A stretch of 64,000 bases of DNA from Aculops lycopersici (GCA_015350385.1 WNKI01000002.1:3970894-4034893), one strand, 5' to 3'; positions 31,867-43,289 are shown, counted from the stretch's first letter. Notes: generated by a model from the sequence alone, not told the origin. Translations and numbers: made by a program.

Positions 31867-34188
31867 ATGAATTCACTAACCTCGGGTTTAATTAAAGTCT
31901 TTGCTCGAGTTAGCAATAGTGGTAATACTAGTGGAACTAGCAGTAGTAGTGAGAGAAGCGGCCATAGCAACAATAATACCAATAATGGAACCACAAGTCC
32001 TAACATTTCGTCATTATCATCGTCCAGCAGTAGGGATAAGAAAGTAGGCAAAGTTATTGGGCCCCCTCAGAATGTTGAGCATAGAATACATGCAGTTTAT
32101 AATCCTCAAACGAAAAGGATCGATGGTCTTCCAATAGAATGGCAACGAATGATTGATTCAGCCGACATTCCACAACAAGAGCAACAAGATAACTCGGCCG
32201 TCCTAGTGGCGGCACTCAAGTTTTACAATAGATCCTTGCATAATGATGTCAAATATATGACCATCGATAAGCGAAAGTTCAAATCCTCCACCGACGACCT
32301 GTTAAACTCAACACCCTCTCCCTCAGCGGCTTTCGGCGCAAACAATAACATGGATGAAACAAAGCATCTACTAAATTATAATTCTAATACTAATTATCTT
32401 ATTAATTTTAAAACTAAAAGTAGCAATAATGATGATCATGATCTCCTAAACACAGTCCCGCCGATAGGTGCTTTCATCAACCACGATCAATTTCACGGTT
32501 GGGATAGGCAAGATAGAATAAGTAGCAACTCAAGTGGTAGTTGTAGTAGTGACTTCCAATCTTCGGACATTCCAACTAGAGTTCAGCTTGCGCCTCTATT
32601 CGCACCACCACCACTACTTGATGATATAAATGACTACAACACCATTAACAATCAAGAGCTTAACTTTGCCTTTGGAAGTCCAAGTGAAGACGAGCATCAA
32701 CATCGGCAAAAGCCAACTAACATAAATACTAACAAAAACCAACTAACCATTGATACCGAGGGTGCAAATAAGCAAGACGGAGATCGACCAACGCCAAGTC
32801 CAAGGCGGTCGAAGCAGAGAGAAGCTGAAGAATTGAAGGCTGTAGTGGCGGCACCAGATGAAGAGGAGGATTTTGTTGATCCAGACTCCAGTTTTAAGCC
32901 AGATCCAAAGTTGACAGTTAGATCTAAAGCACATGATTACGAGTATGTCCCCTATGGAGATCACTGTTACGTTAACGGCGAGTTGATCCAAGATTTCAAG
33001 AAACAATTACAGTCAGCCGATAAACAATCACCGCATAATGGCCTGTCATATTCAACAAATCACCTTCAAAAATCACAACCACTACTACCACAAGAACCTA
33101 TGGTCATTGATGTTAATAAGACGATTGAGTTTGTGGTTGAGGAATCGAAAGCTAGGTCAAATGAGAATCTAGACAACCAACATCCATATGTTAATGTACA
33201 TGCACCACCAAAGAATCACATGAGACAGGATTACGAGTATCGGCCAGTTCCAATGCGTCGTGGGCGTCAGCAGAAGGGAAGTCAAAATCAGTATTCTGAA
33301 GACGAGTGGATGAGAAAGTTGTTGGAGATTGTGAATCCAGAGGATCCGAGACAAAAGTATCATCTGTTAGGACAGGTGGGTACAGGTGCTACGGGAATTG
33401 TTTACACAGCAGTGGATAGGATGACCTCAGAGAAGGTGGCCATCAAGATGATTGACATAAGGAAACAAGTTAAGAAGGGGTTGATTTTAACAGAAATATC
33501 CGTTATGAAAAGCAAGAAGCATCCTAATGTTGTTAATTATTATGATAGCTATCTCGTCGATGGAAATCAATTGTGGGTTATAATGGAATTCCTACAATTT
33601 GGTCCACTTACCGATCTAGTTACAAGACTCATCTTGCGCGAAGGCCAAATAGCTGTTCTAGTCCGAGAGACACTCAAGGCAATAGAGTTTTTACACTCCA
33701 ATAGAATTATACATAGAGACATCAAAAGTGACAACATTCTCTTGGGCCACGAGGGTCAAGTTAAAGTAATTGACTTTGGCTTCTGCGCCCAACTCGAGGA
33801 TATGGACGAGAAGAGGCGCACTTTCGCCGGAAGTCCTTATTGGCTCTCGCCCGAGATTATAACTCGCAAAGCCTACGATACAAAGACGGACATTTGGAGT
33901 TTGGGTATACTAATCATTGAGATGCTCGAGGGTGCGCCGCCCTATTTGAACGAGGCGCCACTGAAGGCCATCTACCTGATCGCCTCACGCGGCAAGCCCG
34001 ACATCAACTATCGCAAATTATCTCCCGAATTGGCAAGCTTCCTAGACCTGTGCCTCAACATTGACCCCGAAGCTCGCGCAACCGCAACACAATTACTCGA
34101 GCATCCGTTCCTAAAAACAGCCGAGCCACTGGCATCCATTGTGCCACTTATAAAGCACAAGAGTCGGAGTCAGCGAGTTTTGGTATGA
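31867..34188 (+). CDS. p21-activated kinase (PAK family)
   Basis: An intronless 773-residue STE20-type kinase controlled by Cdc42/Rac. A CRIB motif lies near residues 64-80 (IGPPQNVEHRIHAVYN) with an autoinhibitory-like stretch after it. A long low-complexity linker with PPPLL and basic segments follows, then the kinase domain at about 499-752. Lys527 (VAIKM), HRDIKSDNIL (616-625), DFGFCAQL (636-643) and activation-loop Thr652 (KRRTFAGSPYW) are intact, so it should be active. VNYYDSYL, FLHSN and PPYLNEAPLKAIYLIA resemble group I PAKs (PAK1/Pak3) more than PAK4/mbt. Odd points are GSPYWLSPE where most PAKs have GTPYWMAPE, and a CRIB lacking the usual Gly after His-x. PAKs act on the actin cytoskeleton. 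Confidence 0.93.
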   Translation: MNSLTSGLIKVFARVSNSGNTSGTSSSSERSGHSNNNTNNGTTSPNISSLSSSSSRDKKVGKVIGPPQNVEHRIHAVYNPQTKRIDGLPIEWQRMIDSADIPQQEQQDNSAVLVAALKFYNRSLHNDVKYMTIDKRKFKSSTDDLLNSTPSPSAAFGANNNMDETKHLLNYNSNTNYLINFKTKSSNNDDHDLLNTVPPIGAFINHDQFHGWDRQDRISSNSSGSCSSDFQSSDIPTRVQLAPLFAPPPLLDDINDYNTINNQELNFAFGSPSEDEHQHRQKPTNINTNKNQLTIDTEGANKQDGDRPTPSPRRSKQREAEELKAVVAAPDEEEDFVDPDSSFKPDPKLTVRSKAHDYEYVPYGDHCYVNGELIQDFKKQLQSADKQSPHNGLSYSTNHLQKSQPLLPQEPMVIDVNKTIEFVVEESKARSNENLDNQHPYVNVHAPPKNHMRQDYEYRPVPMRRGRQQKGSQNQYSEDEWMRKLLEIVNPEDPRQKYHLLGQVGTGATGIVYTAVDRMTSEKVAIKMIDIRKQVKKGLILTEISVMKSKKHPNVVNYYDSYLVDGNQLWVIMEFLQFGPLTDLVTRLILREGQIAVLVRETLKAIEFLHSNRIIHRDIKSDNILLGHEGQVKVIDFGFCAQLEDMDEKRRTFAGSPYWLSPEIITRKAYDTKTDIWSLGILIIEMLEGAPPYLNEAPLKAIYLIASRGKPDINYRKLSPELASFLDLCLNIDPEARATATQLLEHPFLKTAEPLASIVPLIKHKSRSQRVLV

Positions 34189-36527
34189 AATTTTGGATAG
34201 CATTGATGTTGTTGATACAATTGTTTCCTACTCTTGTAAGATCAATCCATGTGATTGAAAATCGTACATCATCACAGTAGCAGGTATATTGGCTATAAAT
34301 AATTACCTTTCTCCCACCCTCTATACGTGAAACTCCAGCTTACTGATCTCCTGTAATGAGCCCCTCTATCAATATAATCTCTATAGCCTTCCTCTCAGGA
34401 AACGCTTCTAGATAAACCTACCGAAACCATAGTCTCGCTTGCTTTGCGATCAGCTCGAGAATTAAGTGAAAGTGATCCGATCCCATGGAGCAAGATTTCT
34501 GCGCGCCAAAACCAACTGTCTTGGCAAATCTAATAACCAGAAATCCGCCTCTATAAACCGCTAATTGGTCTTCATTTTGATTTGACCCTGATGATTTTCG
34601 CGTGAAACATGATGCCACTGGCTCCTCAAGACTCCAGCGTCCAGCCTTCAGCTCGAGAGATCAAATGATCAGTATATCAGATGGATCCTTGAGAAGCATC
34701 TGAAGAGCAAAATCTTCGATCATTAACTCAGCTTTTTCTCCTCGATTCGATGATCTCGCGACTCGCAGAAATCATCGCCTTCCATCCAGATCAAGTTTAA
34801 TGAACTCGTCTAGTTATCTCAGATTCTCACTCCCTCGCTTGTGCTTACTCAATTTTCTCTTCCCAGTTACAAAATCATCCCACAATCATCGACATCAACA
34901 CCACAACCACTGACCCCAAGCCTCCAGCGGCTCGAGTTACCAGTAGTCGCTCATTAGGTCGTAGGACTGGCGAGCTCGGGTTCAAACTTGCAGATTGGAT
35001 GGCCACCAGTCCACTGGCCAAAATATCCGGCTAGCTCTTGTGACTTTTAGAGGCACCAAGAAGTTTAGTCGAATCTAGTCCATTCAACGTAATACTGAGC
35101 TCTTTTTTCAGTCCTGAAGGCGCCCAATTGTCGCCTATGGCGTCCGGTGCTCGTCAGTTTGGTTCTCGTTTGCTTTCGTCTCTTGGTAGAGTGATAACTA
35201 TAAAGCTAAAGCCTTGCTTCTCTACATCCCCCAGACGTTTCGAGTTCACTAGCTAGGAGACGGCCACTTCCTTTGCAGTCCATTGCCATTATTGGCCGAT
35301 TTACAAGGCGCTACTTGCGACTAGCAAAACTAAACTGAGAAGCTCACTGCTTGGTTTTCTCGGCAAAAAAACTGGAATCCTAATGAGTAAATGTGAATTC
35401 GTAGCCAACTGAACGATAGTTGGGGTTGCGGTTGGGGTTGCGGTTGCAGCAATTACAAAGGGAATCCCAAATTCTGATCCGCCCGACAAGTCGGTGAGTG
35501 GAGCTAGATAAGTGGACTTAAATCCAGGCGCCCGATTAGAGGGTGCCACTGTTGTAATGATGCAGTTTAGCGTAACCGTAATCGTGACTCGCGCCATGCA
35601 CATGGCCAGGAGCCTGTCAAGCTCTTGGTAAACTGCAACATACAAGTTACGCAACCCTCTAGCTTTAACCAAAAAATGGTAAGCCGCAAATGTTTACCTC
35701 AACGCGCCCTAGTTGCGTGCAAGTTTAGTAGGCAGCCAACGAGAAACCTTTTTCTTCTCGGGCAACTCAGCTCTACAGTCAACCTTTCGGGTGGTCGAGG
35801 TGACGGGACACGCAAGTTGTAGGTGCGCTGACAACCGCGCCAATTCCACCGAAAAAACATAGCCGAGGTTCCGGCTCATTGAGGGAAGAAAATTTGCAAC
35901 TCTAACCTTCAAACTTCCATTTGTGGCACCCAAATCCCTTCGACTCACATACACAAATCGTCCTTTCAAACTCAGTGGCGGCGTCGGTTGGCAAGATCAT
36001 GGTTAAATTGAGAAAGTTGTTCTCGAATTGAGGCCACGAATGCATAGTAGTAGTGGTGAAGGTGACGCAAGAGAGCAAACTCGCGTGCTTCTACATGCGG
36101 ATAGGTGGTTTCTGATGTCTTGCTCTTCTCTTTTCGTTGGTCATGGTGTTCAGATGGTGGTTTTATTTATCGCTAGAGTGAGACCTATCAATTTTTTGCC
36201 ACTATCGCCAACCACAACTAGACTGATAGTTGCCAACTAATTTTCATCTTGCTTCCCATGGGGTGATGGTTAGTGCTAGTGTCTTTTTGGCACGCAACTA
36301 AAGAGTATTTTGAATAATCCTTTCGCCGGCCAACCGCTAACATTTCCAGCGGCTATATTGTTGGAGTTCAAGCCAATCGATTGGATTGGTTTGTTACGGT
36401 GTACATGGTGCGAGAAAGAAAGTGAGCAAGCAATGAGTTGTGATTCAATCAAGTTCATCAAACACGCGGAGTAACTGGCATTTGGTACTGTAATCATAAC
36501 TCCAATAGTGGCAGCACCAGCAACAAT
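34189..36527. other. Spacer between PAK and the PLA2-like gene
   Basis: About 2.3 kb with no recognisable coding sequence. Includes a short GGTTGC/GGTTGG repeat (35419-35449). The first kilobase after PAK is CT-rich and probably contains its 3' UTR. Confidence 0.5.
35419..35449. repeat. Hexanucleotide repeat (GTTGGG/GTTGCG)
   Basis: About five tandem hexamers alternating GTTGGG and GTTGCG. It is not the arthropod telomere unit TTAGG. Confidence 0.8.
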
Positions 36528-38114
36528 ATGCAGCACAACAACCAATCAGCTGGCCTCAAAACAAAATCAACCCTACAATCAGAGGCAACCAAAACCACCG
36601 CTTCAAACTCGAGTGGCAACGAGAGGAGCTTATTACGCAACAACTTACTCAGTAGCAGCAACGACAACATTGACAAGAACTTGACAACAGCAAACAAACT
36701 GTGCAACATCTCGAACCGGAAGCGCGCGGCCAATGGAAAGCGCGCTAGGCGCCTGTGCCTCTTGCTGGCCTTTGCGTTGATTGTTTTCGTACCCCGACCT
36801 CCGAATCCAAACCTTAGTGGCTGGCTGAGTTCATTTAGATTAACAGCAACAAAAACAACATCAACATCAAGCCAAACAATTGGGTCACTAGACTCGGCTG
36901 CTCTGGCGTTGAAGAAAATCAACATTGGACCTGGAGGCGACGCGTCGTCCATAAATCACGAGCAATCTGAGCGACAGGGTCAACTTCTCGTCGGCAAAAC
37001 GAAGTTTTGCTCGGCGCCAAGCTTTGTATTGCCGGCTAACGCCTTTTATTTGGATCAAGTTGGCGAAATTTCGCGAGTTTTGGGCGAATTTGTCGATGTT
37101 TTATTGGAGAAAGTTAGTTTTCTAGCTGAAATTATAATTGAGTCGTCACTAGAGGAGGAGTGTTTATTTTCTATAGACTCGTTGCGCAACGACTCAAGTT
37201 GCGCCGCTGCCGCAGCGAGTGGTGGTGGTGATGGTGGTGAAAATTTATTATTAACCTCCTCCTCTTCCTCCTCCTCCTCGGCAAACAAAAACTTGCACCA
37301 TGCCAACGAAAGGCTCAACCACTTGGTCGGCGAGAGGATCAATTTCGATGAGCTTGAGTACACAAACGTGAAAATTTTCAAGGATTCAATAATGACAGCC
37401 AATAGCGACTCGCTGGGCACCTCAAAGTGTCGCCTATTCTCGTTGAGCGTTCAAACGGACGACTTGCCAATGAGAGACATGGACTCCTGTTGTGGTTCCT
37501 ATGCAACTTGTTACTCTACTTGCGGCAAGGAGAAGCTCCACTGCGACCAGGAGTTTAGATTGTGTTTGCGCCAAATGTGCAAGTCCAAGTTTGACCACAC
37601 AAATCCCGAGATTGTGGCCAAGTATTTGTCGTCCAGACGAACGGAACGCTCGCCTTATGAGCCGTTGGCCGAGGAAGTGGACGAGCGTATTCCAATGGAT
37701 GAGGAAGAGGAAGAGAACGACGACGACAAAGACGATTTGTATTCCAAGGACGAGCAAGATGACGACAGCAACCTGTACTCTGGCAGCAAGACGGCGGGCG
37801 AAGATGAAAATGATGAAAATGGTGGTGATAATAGCGATAACAGCGATAGTAGAAATAACAGAATGCGAAGCGCCAAAACCACAGCCACAGCCACAAAGCC
37901 AACGAGCAAATCGCCAAGGAAACTCAATGATTCGGAGGTCAAGAGTCTGAAAGACAAATATAAGGCTTGCAAGTTGGCAAGCAAAGTTATGGTGATTGGC
38001 AATTTGGCTTTTGGATGCCAGATATACAAACAGTCGCAATCGTTGGCTTGCTGCAACCAGCTAGCGGCTGCGGCTGAAGCGTCGATCGCGGCGCCCACGA
38101 CAAACTCCGTGTGA
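36528..38114 (+). CDS. Group XII-like secretory phospholipase A2, predicted catalytically dead
   Basis: A 528-residue protein. A hydrophobic signal or anchor lies at about 79-92 after a basic stretch (RKRAANGKRARR). A long variable region with a Ser run follows. The PLA2 core is CCGSYATCYSTCGKEKLHCD (321-340), then QEFRLCLRQMC, then, after an acidic insert of about 100 residues, YKACKLASKVMVIGNLAFGC near the end. The Cys spacing CC-x5-CY-x2-CGK-x4-CD-x6-C-x3-C is that of group XII PLA2. In active group XII enzymes the first block carries a His-Asp pair; here those places hold Tyr325 and Ala326. The Cys-rich calcium-loop block that normally precedes it is also not recognisable. It resembles vertebrate PLA2G12B in having lost catalysis, which acts in lipoprotein secretion; a binding or carrier role here is inference. 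Intronless. Confidence 0.82.
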   Translation: MQHNNQSAGLKTKSTLQSEATKTTASNSSGNERSLLRNNLLSSSNDNIDKNLTTANKLCNISNRKRAANGKRARRLCLLLAFALIVFVPRPPNPNLSGWLSSFRLTATKTTSTSSQTIGSLDSAALALKKINIGPGGDASSINHEQSERQGQLLVGKTKFCSAPSFVLPANAFYLDQVGEISRVLGEFVDVLLEKVSFLAEIIIESSLEEECLFSIDSLRNDSSCAAAAASGGGDGGENLLLTSSSSSSSSANKNLHHANERLNHLVGERINFDELEYTNVKIFKDSIMTANSDSLGTSKCRLFSLSVQTDDLPMRDMDSCCGSYATCYSTCGKEKLHCDQEFRLCLRQMCKSKFDHTNPEIVAKYLSSRRTERSPYEPLAEEVDERIPMDEEEEENDDDKDDLYSKDEQDDDSNLYSGSKTAGEDENDENGGDNSDNSDSRNNRMRSAKTTATATKPTSKSPRKLNDSEVKSLKDKYKACKLASKVMVIGNLAFGCQIYKQSQSLACCNQLAAAAEASIAAPTTNSV

Positions 38115-38386
38115 GCCAATAGACGAGCGAGATAGACTGGTGTTTGTTTGGGTGTATGTGTATTTGCCCCAATTACACATGTGGCTTCTGTCGTCATCAA
38201 CGTTATAGATGCTGCTATCAACCGAAGATGGACGAAGATAAAGTGCCTGGCGCTGAGTTAGCTCCTCTACGCTTCGTTATAAAGCGAGTGGTCACCTAGG
38301 GGCGCTGCGTCGCTATGTCCCTAACACGGCGCAAACGTGTGTGCGTGTGTTGCAAAGCGTGTGGCTCAACGGAGGCCGACAACAAC

Positions 38387-38392
38387 AATAAA
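38387..38392 (+). promoter_or_regulatory. Poly(A) signal AATAAA, probably for the PLA2-like gene
   Basis: Canonical hexamer 273 bases after the stop; a second lies at 38621-38626. Confidence 0.45.
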
Positions 38393-40170
38393 GTGACTCT
38401 AGCAACAATGACAAACTCAAGCCATACAGCAAACACCCAAGTGTGGAGTAAAAGGGAGATGGCTATTCAACAAAACTGCCGCCTGATTTGCTTGGCTGAC
38501 CGGCTTTGTAATGTCCAGTGGATTTCATCTTGTGCTTAGTTTACAAATACGACCGTTAAGCTTGACGAACCAAAACAAACCAAACTAAACTAAAAAAGAG
38601 AAGTAGTGAGAAAAGAACAGAATAAAACTACTTTTTCTACCGGAAGTGGGCGTTTTCGCGGTCTGTCTCGTTGGCATTACACTTTTTCGCCTGTTTGTTG
38701 CTTCTCTTACTCCAATTACAAACCACTTAGCTGGTGAATCTATTCAAAAACAAAATAACCCTTTGCTCAACTGCAGTGGTTATCATTATTAACTGTTACC
38801 CATAGCTGACAGGTGGCCCCTCATCTGAGAGAGTTGCGGTCAATACATCATTATAGCGGTACAGTGTATACACAAATCATCGACTCACTCGCAATAAAAT
38901 TCAAGATCAACTAGCAACAACAGTAACAACAGCAAGGCAAACAGGTGATTTTTAGAGCAAACCACCCCTTGCGTGTGTCTGGCTATAAGCAGAAGCTTCA
39001 GCACACATTAGCGCGACCTTCAGCTTTGATTGTGAAGGTCTCTCATCGATGATAGCGAGTCAACTAAACTTGTGCTCCGCTCACTACTAACACTCGGATT
39101 CGGACTCTTAATCGAAGTTGAAGTTGTAGTCTCAACGCATGAATTGCGATGACGACCACGACGACCGCGACAAATCTCCGCCTACTGGTTGATCACAATA
39201 CAAAACCGTGTCCATGAGTGAGCAGCGCAGAGTTCACCAGTTAAACTGGAGGAAAAGATTGACCCTTTCCTCCTCTACTGTCCAGTGTAACCCATTGAGG
39301 CAAGAAACCCTATTGATTGCGCGCAAGTTTTAGTGGCAAGCTAGAGCTGGCAAGTGAGCGAGCGAACGATGACCACGACTAATTCAATCGCGACTCATAG
39401 CTCGCAACTCGCCCCGAAAATCCACGTGCCAAGCGAGAGAGTCGCAACAGAAGCAACGGGGGCGAGCCTCTTTAGCTTGCTGCTGCCGCCACTACTACTC
39501 TCGCTGCCATCGCCGCGATAGCGATGGATTTATTGTATCAATTGTGCAATCGTTGGTTCGGAATGAGAGCGCATTGCGAGTTAACTCTAGCTCCCTCAAA
39601 ATGGAAAGCTGGCTGGCCAGCTATCGAGCGAGCTAAAGTCAGCAAGCAAACGAGCACTTCCTTTCCCGTTGCGCTTTGGGTCCTCACCGCTTACCGGCTC
39701 ATTGAACACGCCCCTTGGCTCGAGCTAATGCCATAGCGCCGCGTTGCTGGTTCGTTGGTTGGTCTAGTAGGAAGCTAACGCTAGCCCAACTTTCGCATGG
39801 TCACCAAGAGCGACGCCGTCGCGCGCTAACTCATCCAAACCACGAGCTCGCCACATTCACCGGAAGTGGCGAGCGCGATTCGAGTTGGCCACCAAGCTTC
39901 AGCTAGAGTTTGTGCTCCTGTTAAACTAGACTAAAAGTGTGCCAGAGTTTGGTTCCCGAAAAGTTTGGCTCTCGTGTTGGGGGTTGTTGTTGTTGTTGTC
40001 GTTAGCTTGCGCTTGCTTCTAAGTTTAATTTTATTGATAGATTGTCACTTGCAAAGACACAATGCCGAGTGGCCGGCTAACAATTTCTCGCTCCCTTTTG
40101 CCCTTTTGAGTTGGCCAAACTTGACCACCAAACTTGAACAGCGAGACAAAGTTACGTCGACCAACAGAAC

Positions 40171-40217
40171 TCAACTCAACTCAACTTCATTTCAGTCCAC
40201 TCCACTCCACTCCACTC
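40171..40217. repeat. Pentanucleotide repeats (TCAAC)n and (CCACT)n
   Basis: Three TCAAC units at 40171-40185 and four CCACT units at 40196-40217, separated by ten bases. Confidence 0.8.
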
Positions 40218-40884
40218 GGCGAGAAATGGAAACAGTGGACTAACATCCACGACAACCACCACGACACCAAACGAGGCGAGGAAATTTGTCGACTTTTGGT
40301 TTTGCAAAGTCTGCACTCCAGTTTGGCAAGTTTGAATGAGGATGAGAGGCAGGGGCGTAGGATAAGGCATAAGAGGAGAGCGTGTGGCAATGGGAACACA
40401 ATCAGCTGATGGACTGCCAACCATAACAAGTGGCGCAACTTTAGCCTGGCAGTCGTGGCCATTGACTGGCGACAGTCATTTGGCAGCCGGCCACTTGAGG
40501 GTCGCTGGCTCGTTCAGCATGCAGGATAAAGCGTAAACATTTTGACAATAGCGGAAGCTCACTAGATTCTGTCTGTCTCTCTGCTACAAGATTCCAAGTT
40601 CATGGGCAAACACAAAACTCGTCAATCAAGGAGCAACTTGGACACAAAGACAACTAAGACGACGACGACGACGGTGGAAATTCTTTGGTAAAACCTAAAC
40701 CAAAAGCTAGCTGGCGACTGATGAAGATAAATAGTCGATTTGCATCTCAATTGCTCTATCAATGCCTCTTGTTTGCCGTTCACCTGCTTCGCTTCATCAA
40801 GCGACAACTTGACTCCCCTGTAGCTCACTTCAAATTGGAGGCAGTTAATTTTGGCTCCAATTTTGTCTCTCAAGTTGCAGTAAG

Positions 40885-40925
40885 GAGAGAGAGCGAGAGA
40901 GAGAGAGAGAGAGAGCGAGAAAGAG
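40885..40925. repeat. (GA)n microsatellite
   Basis: About 40 bases of GA with occasional GAGC interruptions. Confidence 0.9.
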
Positions 40926-41514
40926 TTGGACTTCATCGAGAACTTTGAGCTGTTCGATGACCTCGAGCCAGAATATTCTGTTCACCTGGACAGAGGCACC
41001 TTTGTGTTTGGTGCGCCAGTGGAGCGGAATCTCCGGCTTGAATTCCACCAAAGCAAGCGAACAAATGAAAGCGCCACCATGAACAATGAATTTCTGAATG
41101 AATCTCGTTGGCCTCACGCTCGCTTATTTTTACCTGAAGCGAGCATTAAGTGCGCTGGAAATTTATTGCCATTTTACCGGAAACGAAGCTTCAGCGTCTA
41201 AAGCAGACGAAACCACCAAAGAAATAAACGCAGTCTTTATTGCTAACACTGTAACTGCCACTGCTAGCGCCGCGGCCACCCTCGACGCCGTGAATAGGAA
41301 ACCCCACAAGAGTAGAGTGAAGACAATGCGAAAGTTCAGGTAGTTAATCGGATTCTCGTCGCTTTGTACCTCCGTCGCAGTGGTAGCCGGCGTCGTTCAG
41401 ATTCGAGGACTGCTACTGCAACTACTAATGCAAGAGTTAGCACCTGAATTCCACTTTCAACTCAGAACTCAAGCTTGCGTCGCTAAATTAAGTTCCGCTT
41501 TTGTTCTCTCTTCA

Positions 41515-41540
41515 ACTCCAACTCCAACTCCAACTCCAAC
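41515..41540. repeat. Hexanucleotide repeat (ACTCCA)n
   Basis: Just over four tandem units on the plus strand. Confidence 0.85.
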
Positions 41541-41646
41541 TTCACCTGCGACGACTAAATTTGCAGCCATCGTCGTGGTGGTGCTGGTGGTCGTGGTCGT
41601 GGTTGCCGCAGCATCCAAAATCACAGACAGAAATTTACCCGAGATT

Positions 41647-41677
41647 CGCCCATTGAGTGGGCAGAACTCAATGGGCG
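41647..41677. repeat. Perfect 12-bp inverted repeat with 7-base loop
   Basis: Arms CGCCCATTGAGT (41647-41658) and ACTCAATGGGCG (41666-41677) are exact reverse complements around GGGCAGA. The stem is too short for an ordinary microRNA precursor. It could be a protein dyad or an RNA hairpin. Confidence 0.75.
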
Positions 41678-42391
41678 TGACAAATGCGAAAGTGGGAGCT
41701 AAACCAAACCTAAACTGCGCAAGCAAACTCCTCGTTTAAGTTAGCGAGTCCAACTACCTGAGAGAAGAAAGAGAGTGATAGCAGTAAAACTAATACTAAG
41801 AGTCGCCGTCGTCAAGTCTAATGATCAATGAGTAAGTGTCATTTGCACACCGACTCTCCCGACTGCGCGTTGGCCAGCTAACCGGTCGGCTGGCAAGCTA
41901 TCTGGACGCGAGTCTTAAGTTGCATTGAGGGGCTCGTTTGGTGGGGGACCTTTGAAAAGGAGCTAGCGCTCCAGTTGATTGCACAAATCCGTGTTTCGAT
42001 TGCTGCTGCACACTTGCTGTCACTTGCTCTCTCTTCCTGTCTCTCTTTTGCCAACTACCTGAATCGTGATTCTTGGCAGGAGTCGTCCCACTTCCGGCAC
42101 CGAGAGACCAGACCACTACCTTGAGCTCTCTTGTCTCTCTGTCTCTCTCGCTTCCACTGCCGGCCGGCTGTGGCAAGCCAACGTAACTGATGCAGAGTTC
42201 CTCTACCTCGAAGGGTTAAAGTGCAACTAAACCGAACCAAATCAAACCGAACGAGACCAACTCAAGCTCAGATTAAAACTCCGAATCCAAGGACACGATT
42301 GGAGAGAGACACACAAAAGACCCAAGCACCGAGCGAGTCCTTAAGCTCCAGATTGCAGCTTCGCCTTTGAGCTCGTGAATCAAACTGAGAG

Positions 42392-42423
42392 TCAGTTTCA
42401 GTTTCAGTTTCAGTTTCAGTCTC
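42392..42423. repeat. Hexanucleotide repeat (AGTTTC)n
   Basis: Five tandem units, then a degenerate TCAATC continuation to about 42435. Confidence 0.85.
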
Positions 42424-43289
42424 AATCTCAATCTTGGTTTAGTCAGTATTCATTCAGTTTAACGGCTTCATTGCAAGTGACGAGTTTGCTGGGCAGTCGG
42501 CGACGCAAAGGGACGCTCAATGAGATGTAACTTTGGAATGGAGATTTGTGTTGTTGATGTCGTCTTGATGGTGTTGCTGTTGCAATGTGATCTCATTGTG
42601 ATCTCGCAACCATCATCCTGAGAAAGAGAGAGGAAGCTTAACAAGGAAGTTGAACTCAAGGTGGTTGCTGTGGCGGCAACAAACCTGGGCGACTGGTTCG
42701 CAGAAGATAGCCTAACGCCAGAGTGTAAGTTGCAAAGTTTGCTTGCCATTGAATTGAACACATCACGAGAGTCACCATAGTTATACGATAGGCGCATCGC
42801 ATTCATTTGCCGAGCCATTCGCATGCAAATGGACAGGTAGTCTCGCTGCTCGCCTAGCGTTAGCCCATCAATCGCTCGTCGAATCTTTGGAATCGATCGA
42901 TGGCTTTGCGTCACTCAGATTTGGAAGCTCGATAAGGGAGGCTTGCGAGTCAAGTATCGAGATGCGATCGTTTAACGACCGGCAACATTTTGTTTGGTGT
43001 AACCTGAAGATTCGGCTGTCATCAATGAAGTCAACGGTATCCACGACGTGGCTGCCCCTTGCCCAAAGCCGCCCTCGAGGGACCGAAGAAGTTTAGGGGA
43101 GTTAGGGGGCAACCGAGCAACTCAAGGCCGGTGAACTTGAAGGACAAACACAGACATGCATTCAAATGCACAAACACACACACATACATTTGACGCAAGG
43201 GTCATAATTTGGGTTCGAAAGCGAGTTACACCTCATCTAGTTGCCCAGTTGGCTGACTGGTTTGGCAAGCTAGTCAGGTGGTAGGTTGG

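Noticed and set aside
35419..35449. Interstitial telomere repeat
   Set aside because: The unit is GTTGGG/GTTGCG, six bases and variable, unlike TTAGG.
37055..38221. Antisense frames opposite the PLA2-like gene
   Set aside because: They mirror the acidic and Ser codon runs of the sense gene and show no known domain.
42392..42423. CRISPR-like or satellite array
   Set aside because: Direct hexamers without spacers; an ordinary short tandem repeat.
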